Source: Planctomycetota bacterium
GTDB taxonomy: Bacteria > Planctomycetota > SZUA-567 > H5-PLA8
DNA: 7,097 nucleotides
Assembly: GCA_025355035.1 (NCBI GenBank)
Contig: JANXLS010000695.1
Location: 1-7,097, forward strand
Direction: 5' to 3'
The position numbers and the translations under genes are program-made. Shown piece by piece: positions 1 through 7,086 of this stretch (position 1 is the first letter of the stretch; each line of letters starts with the position of its first letter). The notes beneath the pieces were generated by a model. The model saw only the letters and a list, made by a program, of their open reading frames with translations, ran no database searches and was not told the origin of the DNA.

Positions 1-2
1 CG

Positions 3-3000
3 GAAAAGCCGAAAGGTCCCGAACACAATGTCACGCTGATGGAAGAACCTGGCGTAATCGACCTCTTCAACACGGCTGCCAAGAACCGTGCGCTCGCTGA
101 AAAAGATCCCGCCGTCTGGAACGATTGCATCACAGCCTACGCAACGATTCTAAAGAAATATTCGAACACCGTTTACCTCGATAAATGGGAAGGTGCGGAC
201 AAAGATCATCCGCTCACGGCGTACAAGAACGGCCTTTATAAATCGACGCGCGAACGCGTCGCAGCAGAGATCGCATCCCTGCCGCCAGCGGGTTTGGAAG
301 TCTATCGCGTCGTCAACGAATCGGCGGCCAAAGCGTTGTACCTCGACGGCAAACAACAGTTCGACGAACGCAAGATGGAACAACTCGCCCGCGATTACGT
401 TCAAACGGCGTCGAGCAACGACGCGATGGCGTGGCTGGGTGAAGTCGCCTACGAACGCGGATCGTCGCGCGATGCATCTGAACGTTTGCGTAAAGCCGCG
501 TTGAATCCGGGCAAGACCGGAACGCCGATGAGCGTTCTGGCGCGCTTGATGCTGGCTCAACTTCGACTGGCTGACAAGGCCGGCGCGGAGAAGACGCTCG
601 CGGCAATTGAAGTTGCGCTCAAAGATCCTGCGAAGGGCGCGTTGCAAATCGGATCCGATTCCGGCCCGGCGGCATTTTTGAAATTAAAATCGCGCGTCGA
701 AGCGGTGGGTGGCAACACAGTCGCCCCCGATCTAGCCGACGCCAGCGGCGATTGGACGACCTACTACGGCAACGCAACACACTCGCAGATCGCTCAAGCC
801 CGCGATTCGCGCGGATTGCGCAAATGGTCACTGAGTATCAACGACTTGCTTTACGGCAAAAACACCATTCCGGCGGAGAACGATAAAGTGGTCGGCGAAG
901 ATGGCACCCCGATGCACGACCAGTCGATCAATCAACAACTGACGGTGAAGGACGGCTATTTCTACGTCAATAACGGGCGGGTCTATACGGCCTATCCGAT
1001 CGCCAATCCTGTTCCCGGCAACCCCGTCACGAAAGAAGCGGGAACGGCGAAATTTCAACTGCCTTCCGAAAACGCAAAAACCCCGCCCACCACGCCGCCC
1101 AAGAATACACGCAACAGCATCGCTCAGGGTAATTTCGTAGCAGCAACGGCCATCGTCCAACATCCTTATTTCACGACAATGGCCAATGGTCGAGTCTTTG
1201 GAATTCTCGGCCAGGAATCGTTCGCTCAAGGTTTCAACTCCATGCGCGGCATGTGGGCGTTTCGCGGTCGAAATGGTAACGGCGGGGACGATCAGAAACA
1301 ATACGGCCCATCCAATTATCCGGTCTGTTTTGGGCGCGTGAAAGAAGGCGGCGAGACCGTTCAAGTGTGGTCGTTGAAACCCGGCGAAGCCGCGTTCAAC
1401 GGGCACTCGAAGGCCGATCAAGAGTGGCTGAAAGGCGCCTATTTCGTCAGTTCGCCAACATACGAATCGGGCGTGTTGTATTGCGCCGCGGTGGTCATGT
1501 CGCCGAACGCTCAGGGACAGATCGCGCCGCTCGACGCGTGGGCCGCCGCTTTCGACGCTGACAACGGCCAGATGCTCTGGCACACGCAGATTTGCTCGGC
1601 CACGCCAATTGGCTTCGGCGCGGGGCAGACGTCGGATGTTCAGCCCGATCGCGGCTTGCCGGTTGCCGTCGCCAGCCGCACCGTTTACGTCGTGACCAAT
1701 CTGGGCGCAGTTGCGGCGTTGAACGCTGGCGGCGGCACGGTGAAATGGATTCGCGTTTACGACCGCGTCAAAACCGCTGCGGATCAAATGGGCAACATGG
1801 GAGAAGTGGCGACGACTCAGGAATTCTGGGCGCCCAATCCGCCGATCGTTTACAAGAATCGATTGATCGTCACGCCGCAAGATTCCGACTCGATGTATGG
1901 CTACGACATCGAGACGGGCGCGCGCGTGTGGGAAAAGAAGCGTTTAGGCGACGCCGAAGTCAGCGACCCGACGCGCGGGAACGTGGTCATTGCGCAAGGC
2001 AGCTACAAGCACATGCTCGGCATCGTCAACGGAGCGCTCGTTTTGACGGGAAAAGACATCCTGTTCGTCAACGCGCTCAACGGCAAAAACCTCACCGACA
2101 CCGTCGCCGTTGAAGGTACAATCAAAGGTCGAGGAGCCGTCACGGACTCGACGGCATGGATTTCGACCGACAAGGACTTGCTGCGCATCGGCATCATTAA
2201 TGAAGCCGGAGCGTTCAAGTTCTCCGAACCAAAAAAATTCCCGTGGACCGATCCGAAGGTCGAAGCCGGCAGCATTTACTCCGCGGGCGGAGTGATGTTC
2301 ACCGTCAGCCACACGCACATCAACGCGTACATCGTTTGGGATGAGCTTGAAGCCAAACTGCTCGAGCGCCTCAAGATCGAGCCTGAAAACGTTCCCGCCC
2401 GGATCGAACTGTCCGACATCTACAAAAGCATTGCGCAATACGACAAAGCGCTGAACGAATTGAACACAGCGCGGGAGAACGCAGCGAAGAAGAACGATGA
2501 TGGAAAGTTCAACGAGAATCTGAAAACCATCGCGACTCGGAAATTCGAAGCGTTGATGGGCATGGGCGAAAAAGCGCGCGATGAATTCAAGCCCGGCGAC
2601 GCCATTCAAGCGTTCCAAAAAGCCTATGAAGCCGGCAACGTCACCGGTCTGCCCGATTCGCTACCCGTGATGGCTTTGAAGGCCCAGGCCGAACTCCAAG
2701 AAAGCAGCGGTAAATTGGCCGAAGCCGCTCAGACGTATCAACTCATGATCGCCAAGCACGGCAACGCGGTCATGACCGACCGTCCGCAATCGTCGAAAAT
2801 GGCGCGCTTGTACGCGCAAATGAAACAGGCGGAATTGAAGGCGAAAGATCCAGCGTCGGTCGCCGCGATCGACGCCCAAGCCCAAGTCGTCTTCGCCAGC
2901 GCAGGAAAAGATACGGCGGCGCTCCAGAAGGTCGTCGATCAATTCCCAAATTCGGAATATGCCGGAACCGCGCAACTGACGATGGCGAAGATCGAGCTCG

Positions 3001-5606
3001 AAAAGTCTCCGGACCGCGCGCGGTTGAATGCCATGCGTGTGACAAGTCGGCAAGCGACAGGACCGTCCACGGCTTTAGCGCTCGCCATTTTGGCACAATC
3101 GTGTGAACGATTGGGGCTGATGGCGGCGGCTCATAATGCGCTCGTCCGTCTCGCCTCGAACGACGCGTTCAAGGACGTGAAAGCGTCACTGCAAGGCATC
3201 GATCCCAAAGCGGCAGCCGGAGAAGTTGTGTTGCGCGACTGGGCGGCAAAGCTGCTCGATGAACCTAAGTATCAACGCGCGCCCAGCCAAGCTGTCTTCG
3301 CCGTTGGCCCGGGAAAATTGAACGATCCGCCCGCCTGGACGAAGTCCAACGGAGAAGAATCGCTCCCATTGATTCCTGATGGTATTCCGCCGGTGGACAT
3401 GCGCCGGGCCATCTTTACCCTCGAATCGAAGAACGAAATCTCGGCCATCGGCGGACGTGACGGACTCGATCTCTGGAAGCCGCGACCGAGTGCCCCGCCG
3501 AACTCGCACGGTCGTTCGTTCTGGTGGGAACGGCTGCTGATTATCTGCGGAGAAAACACCATCGTCGCTTATGATTCCACCGAAAACGGCAAAGTGGCCT
3601 GGACGCAGGAACTCAGGATCGACAAGGTCAATGAGGCCGGTTATTGGGCGCAGATCAACGGTGACCGGCTGATCGTGGCTCACAGCGGCAACATTTTGGA
3701 AGGGTTGGACGCCGCTACCGGGAGCCAGCTGTGGAAGAAGAATACGCAGGCGAGTCAGATGAATTACTCGCCGGTCTGCGGCAACGGAGTTGTTGTCGTG
3801 ACGCTGGCGAATTCCAACAAATTGACCGCTTTCAATCTGGAAACCGGAGGCGAAGCGTGGGTCGTTGATGTCACGGAGTTATCAACGCAGCCTGTCATCT
3901 CGGGTGACCGGGTTATCGTCGCAGAACGCACTCAGAAACTGGTGGTGATCGATGGGAGAACCGGCAAGCGTGTCGGCGACGACATCGCTCTGGAGTCGCC
4001 CGCGTCCATGCTGCGTGCAGTCGGCGATCTGGCCATCGTCATGGGTGCGAATCACACCGTCTCCGCTTATCGCACGGGTTCAAAAACGCCGGGCAAAGCA
4101 TGGCAGGTCATCCTGCCGCCTGGAAGCACGGTGACCGACATGGTTGTCGATGGCGACGACCTGTTGGTGACATCGACAGTTTCGCAAACCAAATACGAAA
4201 TGAACGCGTTTTCAATAAAGGCGGAAGGCAAGATCAAATGGAAGCAGGAAATGGCCGCCGACGCCGCGATCCAGATGGCTCAGGGACCGCGTGTCAACAA
4301 CGGCCAGATGATCAACAATGTAAATGGACGGATCAATGTCATTGGCGGCGGACGTGTCATCATCAACAACCGCGTTTTCATGAACGGCAACGGCGGGATG
4401 ATCGAAGAAGGCGCCGCCAATTTTGTCTACGGATCCGACGGTTCAGGCGGTTGGCTGCGCGAAAACGTGGCGCGTGATACATTGGCGATTATGCAGTCAA
4501 ATTGGGAAGTGACTGGAACTGTATCCAAAGTCATCGCTCTGGTCGATCGCGTCACCGGCAAGGTGATGTGGAGCGCGCATCTCAAAGCTGAAATGTCCGG
4601 CGACGGGACGATCCCCATTCCGCGCATTCAACTCTTCGACGGTGGCATCGTTGTGTCTGAATCCGGCACCCGCGCTGGTTACTTCGTTCCGCGCGACGGC
4701 AACAGCGAAGACGACCTCAAGAACATCATCGCCGAAGCCGCGAAGAACCCGGGCGATGCGGAGCTTCGCGTGAAGCTTGCCACTGCCCTTTTCGACAAAG
4801 GCGATCGCGAAAAAGGCCTGACCGAATTGATTGCGATTCTCTCTGATTCGAAAACGACCGAAGCCAGCTTCATCCAAGCCTACACGCAATTCGCGGCGCT
4901 GCGTAAACTGCTCGCCGCACAACAGCACACTACACTTTCATTCCAGCGCGTCGACAAAGCCCCGGACCTCGCGGGCGGAGCAACTGGCTGGGACGGCATT
5001 GCAGAGAAATCGTTCGACAGCTGGAAAGACGTGTTCCTCTCCAGCGAAGATTCCTCCGCTCGAACGCAGCCCAAGAAAGACGCCTGGCACGGAACGGACG
5101 ATCTTAAAGCGTCCTTTAAGGGAGTGTATGACGACAAGCGTCTCTATATTCAAATCGCCGTCAAAGACGACCTGCACAAGAACGATCAGTCCGGATCGGG
5201 CATCGATTTCGGAGACTCGGTCAAACTGGCGTTCGACATCGATTTGGACGGTGGCACCGGGTATCGCGGAAAGATGTTCGAGTTGTCGCTGGGTCTGGGA
5301 AAAGCGGGCGTTGCGCACGGATGGCGGCGCGTTGAAAACGCCCGGTTCCTTCGCGGCATAACGCCGATCGAGAAAGACTTTTCCGTCACGCGCAAAGAAG
5401 CCGACAAAACAACGTTGTACCAAATCGCTCTGGACTTGAACTATCTCGGATTGAATGTTGAGCCAGGCAAAAAGTTCGGATTCACGTTTGCCGCACAGGA
5501 TCTCGACACGGGCACGGGAATCGAAAAAAGCATCAGTCCAAGTCCGGGTCTCATGGGTCGCGAACCGCGTTACTTCTCACAGGGCGTGTTGGAGGCGAAG
5601 AAGTGA
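3..5606 (+). CDS. Giant PQQ-like beta-propeller / TPR / CBM9-like modular protein (5' partial)
   Basis: The frame is open from the first complete codon (position 3) to TGA at 5604-5606, giving 1867 residues in the window. The first in-frame ATG (39) has no Shine-Dalgarno sequence at a usable distance and coding-like sequence precedes it, so the true start, and any signal peptide, lie upstream. Numbering from that ATG: residues 1-225 are helical and TPR-like. Residues 238-768 form a first propeller with PQQ-type blade motifs such as AAFDADNGQMLWHTQI (503-518) and YGYDIETGARVWEKK (620-634). Residues 773-1075 are TPR/helical, with a clear TPR at 773-816. Residues 1120-1550 form a second propeller, with blades at 1176-1192, 1221-1236, 1263-1278 and 1499-1515. 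A short TPR lies at 1560-1602, and a CBM9/DOMON-like beta-sandwich at 1631-1855. There is no CXXCH heme motif and no vicinal Cys pair, so a BamB-like scaffold or binding role is likelier than a quinoprotein dehydrogenase. The exact function is unknown. An extracytoplasmic location is inferred from the domain types. Confidence 0.93.
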   Translation, partial: EKPKGPEHNVTLMEEPGVIDLFNTAAKNRALAEKDPAVWNDCITAYATILKKYSNTVYLDKWEGADKDHPLTAYKNGLYKSTRERVAAEIASLPPAGLEVYRVVNESAAKALYLDGKQQFDERKMEQLARDYVQTASSNDAMAWLGEVAYERGSSRDASERLRKAALNPGKTGTPMSVLARLMLAQLRLADKAGAEKTLAAIEVALKDPAKGALQIGSDSGPAAFLKLKSRVEAVGGNTVAPDLADASGDWTTYYGNATHSQIAQARDSRGLRKWSLSINDLLYGKNTIPAENDKVVGEDGTPMHDQSINQQLTVKDGYFYVNNGRVYTAYPIANPVPGNPVTKEAGTAKFQLPSENAKTPPTTPPKNTRNSIAQGNFVAATAIVQHPYFTTMANGRVFGILGQESFAQGFNSMRGMWAFRGRNGNGGDDQKQYGPSNYPVCFGRVKEGGETVQVWSLKPGEAAFNGHSKADQEWLKGAYFVSSPTYESGVLYCAAVVMSPNAQGQIAPLDAWAAAFDADNGQMLWHTQICSATPIGFGAGQTSDVQPDRGLPVAVASRTVYVVTNLGAVAALNAGGGTVKWIRVYDRVKTAADQMGNMGEVATTQEFWAPNPPIVYKNRLIVTPQDSDSMYGYDIETGARVWEKKRLGDAEVSDPTRGNVVIAQGSYKHMLGIVNGALVLTGKDILFVNALNGKNLTDTVAVEGTIKGRGAVTDSTAWISTDKDLLRIGIINEAGAFKFSEPKKFPWTDPKVEAGSIYSAGGVMFTVSHTHINAYIVWDELEAKLLERLKIEPENVPARIELSDIYKSIAQYDKALNELNTARENAAKKNDDGKFNENLKTIATRKFEALMGMGEKARDEFKPGDAIQAFQKAYEAGNVTGLPDSLPVMALKAQAELQESSGKLAEAAQTYQLMIAKHGNAVMTDRPQSSKMARLYAQMKQAELKAKDPASVAAIDAQAQVVFASAGKDTAALQKVVDQFPNSEYAGTAQLTMAKIELEKSPDRARLNAMRVTSRQATGPSTALALAILAQSCERLGLMAAAHNALVRLASNDAFKDVKASLQGIDPKAAAGEVVLRDWAAKLLDEPKYQRAPSQAVFAVGPGKLNDPPAWTKSNGEESLPLIPDGIPPVDMRRAIFTLESKNEISAIGGRDGLDLWKPRPSAPPNSHGRSFWWERLLIICGENTIVAYDSTENGKVAWTQELRIDKVNEAGYWAQINGDRLIVAHSGNILEGLDAATGSQLWKKNTQASQMNYSPVCGNGVVVVTLANSNKLTAFNLETGGEAWVVDVTELSTQPVISGDRVIVAERTQKLVVIDGRTGKRVGDDIALESPASMLRAVGDLAIVMGANHTVSAYRTGSKTPGKAWQVILPPGSTVTDMVVDGDDLLVTSTVSQTKYEMNAFSIKAEGKIKWKQEMAADAAIQMAQGPRVNNGQMINNVNGRINVIGGGRVIINNRVFMNGNGGMIEEGAANFVYGSDGSGGWLRENVARDTLAIMQSNWEVTGTVSKVIALVDRVTGKVMWSAHLKAEMSGDGTIPIPRIQLFDGGIVVSESGTRAGYFVPRDGNSEDDLKNIIAEAAKNPGDAELRVKLATALFDKGDREKGLTELIAILSDSKTTEASFIQAYTQFAALRKLLAAQQHTTLSFQRVDKAPDLAGGATGWDGIAEKSFDSWKDVFLSSEDSSARTQPKKDAWHGTDDLKASFKGVYDDKRLYIQIAVKDDLHKNDQSGSGIDFGDSVKLAFDIDLDGGTGYRGKMFELSLGLGKAGVAHGWRRVENARFLRGITPIEKDFSVTRKEADKTTLYQIALDLNYLGLNVEPGKKFGFTFAAQDLDTGTGIEKSISPSPGLMGREPRYFSQGVLEAKK
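5591..5595 (+). promoter_or_regulatory. Ribosome binding site GGAGG for the small downstream gene
   Basis: GGAGG ends 7 nt before the GTG at 5603. This spacing is ideal and fixes GTG as the start of the 72-codon gene. The site lies inside the last codons of the giant gene. With the 4-nt GTGA stop/start overlap, this is the classic arrangement for translational coupling. Confidence 0.7.
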
Positions 5607-5821
5607 TCGACGCAAAGGAGAACCCGAACCCCGAACGATTCCTAAAAATCGTTCGTGGCATGACGGAGGAGCAGCGGCTTAAGAAAGAGTTTGAGCTTTC
5701 GGATGTGACACGCGAACTTTCCAAGCAGGGTTTACGAGAGCGCTTTCCGGATTTAAATGACACCGAATTCAAAAATTTGTATTTTGAAAGACTGGAATTG
5801 TGTCACACCAGGAACTGGTAA
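5603..5821 (+). CDS. Small (72 aa) conserved-type protein, translationally coupled to the giant gene
   Basis: The gene starts at GTG, overlaps the preceding TGA by 4 nt (GTGA) and ends in TAA. The product is a charged, soluble, probably all-helical protein with no signal peptide or membrane segment. Visible blocks are PERFLKIVRGMTEEQRL (10-26), a helix to about residue 41, GLRERFPDL (43-51), a second helix (53-66) and the tail CHTRNW (67-72). From memory, short proteins with this pattern (MTxEQRL, then GLRxRFPxL, then a C-terminal CHNRNY-like tail) are widespread uncharacterised proteins in planctomycetes, cyanobacteria and relatives. They often sit beside a nucleotidyltransferase-like gene, in what may be a toxin-antitoxin-type pair. 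No such partner is present here. GC is 46% by hand count, lower than its neighbours, which may hint at separate origin. The reading frame is confident; the function is not known. Confidence 0.78.
   Translation: MIDAKENPNPERFLKIVRGMTEEQRLKKEFELSDVTRELSKQGLRERFPDLNDTEFKNLYFERLELCHTRNW
5632..5655 (+). repeat. Perfect 9-bp inverted repeat inside the start of the small gene
   Basis: CGAACGATT (5632-5640) and AATCGTTCG (5647-5655) are exact reverse complements separated by the 6-nt loop CCTAAA. The hairpin starts 29 nt after the first base of the GTG and lies wholly in codons for PERFLKIVR. No U-tract follows, so it is not a standard intrinsic terminator. It could be an RNA structure that affects translation or stability, or a dyad protein-binding site. 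A 9-bp perfect stem can also arise by chance in a 7-kb window. Confidence 0.5.
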
Positions 5822-5879
5822 AATTCGCGATTCGAGCTTTAACTAACATCTGAGTCGCAGTGTTGAACGTAGAGTTGTT

Positions 5880-5908
5880 TTGAAAAACCAGTAAGCTTGA
5901 ATTTTTAT
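5880..5908 (+). promoter_or_regulatory. Weak sigma70-like promoter candidate for the moxR unit
   Basis: TTGAAA (5880-5885, one mismatch to TTGACA) is followed after 17 nt by TTTTAT (5903-5908, four of six matches to TATAAT). This lies in the AT-rich part of the 180-nt gap between the small gene and moxR, about 95 nt before the moxR start. Promoter consensus sequences are poorly known in the likely host groups, so this is a candidate only. The gap itself argues that moxR has its own promoter. Confidence 0.25.
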
Positions 5909-5961
5909 TCGCGTCGATTCGAGAAGATTCGATGTTAAATTGATTTTAGTTGTGCATCCAA

Positions 5962-5976
5962 GCGGGGGACGCCCGC
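5962..5976 (+). repeat. Short GC-rich hairpin in the moxR leader
   Basis: GCGGG (5962-5966) can pair with CCCGC (5972-5976) across the 5-nt loop GGACG, ending 25 nt before the moxR start and 12 nt before its Shine-Dalgarno sequence. No T-run follows, so it is not an intrinsic terminator. The string GCGGGGGACGCCCGC resembles short palindromic intergenic repeats that I remember as dispersed in planctomycete and verrucomicrobial genomes. This cannot be confirmed from one copy. Confidence 0.3.
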
Positions 5977-5988
5977 GATTCGAGAACC

Positions 5989-5993
5989 GGGAG
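5989..5993 (+). promoter_or_regulatory. Ribosome binding site GGGAG for moxR
   Basis: GGGAG lies 8 nt before the ATG at 6002 and supports that start over the in-frame ATG at 6011, for which the spacing would be 17 nt. Confidence 0.6.
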
Positions 5994-6001
5994 AACGAAC
6001 A

Positions 6002-7078
6002 ATGTCTGACATGGCGAACACGGTGCAGTCGATTGAAGCGAACGCGGAGCGGGATTTGGCGGCAGTCAAGAAACTGAACGACACGTTTCAAGCCATCAAA
6101 TTGGAACTGAGCAAAGTCATCGTCGGACAAACCAACGTCATCGAAGAACTTCTGATCGCGATTTTCTCGCGCGGCCATTGCATGTTGGAAGGCGTACCCG
6201 GTCTCGCGAAGACATTGTTGATCAGTACATTGGCCGATACCCTGAGCCTGAAATTCAACCGCATCCAATTCACGCCCGACTTGATGCCCTCCGACATCAC
6301 CGGCACAGAAATCATTCAAGAAAACAAGACTACCGGTGGACGCGAATTCAAATTTATGCCCGGCCCGCTGTTCGCGAATGTTATTCTCGCCGACGAAATC
6401 AACCGAACCCCGCCCAAGACACAGGCCGCGCTGCTCGAAGCGATGCAGGAACATCAGGTCACAACAGCCGGTGTGCGCCGCAAACTCGCCGAACCTTTCT
6501 TCGTGCTCGCGACGCAGAATCCGATCGAACAGGAAGGCACCTACCCGCTGCCTGAAGCGCAGTTGGATCGTTTCATGTTCAAGATCTTCGTTGATTACCC
6601 GAGCGAAGAAGAAGAGTTCGAGATCATCAAGAAGACGACCGCGTCCTACAAGCCGCAGTTGACGCGATCGCTCTCGGCCGAGGAAATCATCGATCTCCAG
6701 GAAATCGTGCGCCGCGTTCCCGTCGCCGATCACGTGATCCGCTACGCGATGAAACTCGTGCGCATGACCCGCGTCACGAAGGGCGAACCGCCGGCGTTTG
6801 TGAAGACGAATGTGAGCTGGGGTGCCGGTCCGCGCGCGAGCCAATACCTGATCCTCGGCGGTAAAGCCCGCGCCGTGCTTCAGGGCCGGTATTACGTTTC
6901 GACGGAAGACATCGCGGCGGTCGCGCTGCCGTGCCTGCGCCACCGCATCATCACCAATTTCAACGCTGAAGCGGAAGGTATCAATAGCGACAAGATCATC
7001 CAGGAAATGCTGAAGTTTATCCCGCAGAAGGACAGCGAGAATCTGGCCGATCAGCGGATGCCGAAGCTGACAGCATAG
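6002..7078 (+). CDS. moxR: MoxR-family AAA+ ATPase
   Basis: This complete 358-residue protein starts at ATG 6002 and ends with TAG. The AAA+ signatures are all in order: the VIVGQ entry motif (39-43), Walker A GVPGLAKT (64-71), the FTPDLMPSDITG block (90-101) typical of MoxR proteins, Walker B VILADEINR (127-135), sensor 1 ATQNP (170-174), LDRF with the presumed arginine finger R190 (188-191), and sensor 2 GAGPRAS with R278 (274-280). No catalytic residue is missing. It is slightly longer than many MoxR proteins because of a charged N-terminal extension of about 30 residues and a polar C-terminal tail. MoxR ATPases are cytoplasmic hexameric chaperone-like enzymes, usually encoded with DUF58 and VWA-domain proteins, and are implicated in maturation of partner proteins, metal insertion or envelope stress. 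A further gene starting 8 nt after its stop fits that operon. The symbol is the family name; the exact subfamily and target are not visible. Confidence 0.95.
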   Translation: MSDMANTVQSIEANAERDLAAVKKLNDTFQAIKLELSKVIVGQTNVIEELLIAIFSRGHCMLEGVPGLAKTLLISTLADTLSLKFNRIQFTPDLMPSDITGTEIIQENKTTGGREFKFMPGPLFANVILADEINRTPPKTQAALLEAMQEHQVTTAGVRRKLAEPFFVLATQNPIEQEGTYPLPEAQLDRFMFKIFVDYPSEEEEFEIIKKTTASYKPQLTRSLSAEEIIDLQEIVRRVPVADHVIRYAMKLVRMTRVTKGEPPAFVKTNVSWGAGPRASQYLILGGKARAVLQGRYYVSTEDIAAVALPCLRHRIITNFNAEAEGINSDKIIQEMLKFIPQKDSENLADQRMPKLTA

Positions 7079-7082
7079 GAGG
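7077..7082 (+). promoter_or_regulatory. Ribosome binding site AGGAGG for the gene after moxR
   Basis: A perfect AGGAGG overlaps the moxR stop codon (TAG, 7076-7078) and ends 4 nt before the ATG at 7087. The spacing is short but usable. The overlap with the stop codon indicates tight co-translation in one operon. Confidence 0.6.
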
Positions 7083-7086
7083 CTGC

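Larger units (their letters stand above)
5824..5986. repeat. Intergenic cluster of GATTCGA words
   Basis: GATTCGA occurs four times between the small gene and moxR, at 5829-5835, 5916-5922, 5926-5932 and 5977-5983. Three copies are extended: TTCGCGATTCGAG (5824-5836), TTCGCGTCGATTCGAG (5908-5923) and CCGCGATTCGAG (5973-5984). The second and third share GATTCGAGAA. The copies are direct repeats with irregular spacing. They could be operator half-sites for a regulator of the moxR unit or remnants of a degenerate repeat. Single GATTCGA words also occur inside the giant gene, so only the clustering is notable. Confidence 0.4.

Noticed and set aside
39..41. ATG at 39 as the true start of the giant gene
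   Set aside because: The frame is open to the window edge, no Shine-Dalgarno sequence is suitably spaced, and the product would begin in a helical domain without the signal peptide expected for this protein type.
828..1880. 350-codon open frame on the - strand inside the giant gene
   Set aside because: It lies wholly antisense to a frame with clear PQQ-propeller motifs. Its translation is rich in Arg, His and Phe without recognisable domains, as expected from the complement of a GC-biased gene.
2231..2237. Run of seven A as a possible frameshift or slippage site
   Set aside because: The frame continues for over 3 kb on both sides with consistent domain motifs, and there is no overlapping alternative product or adjacent stimulatory structure.
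3..5606. Quinoprotein dehydrogenase (PQQ enzyme)
   Set aside because: The blade repeats resemble those of PQQ enzymes, but there is no vicinal Cys pair and no CXXCH cytochrome motif, and two propellers are separated by TPR helices. A BamB-like structural propeller fits better.
5877..5909. Intrinsic terminator after the small gene
   Set aside because: GTTTT/AAAAC (5877-5888) can pair only weakly with a 2-nt loop, and the T-run at 5902-5906 is not directly after a GC-rich stem.
5843..6943. 366-codon open frame on the - strand across moxR
   Set aside because: It covers the complement of a complete MoxR gene with all AAA+ motifs. The antisense product has no recognisable domain and a composition typical of a shadow frame.
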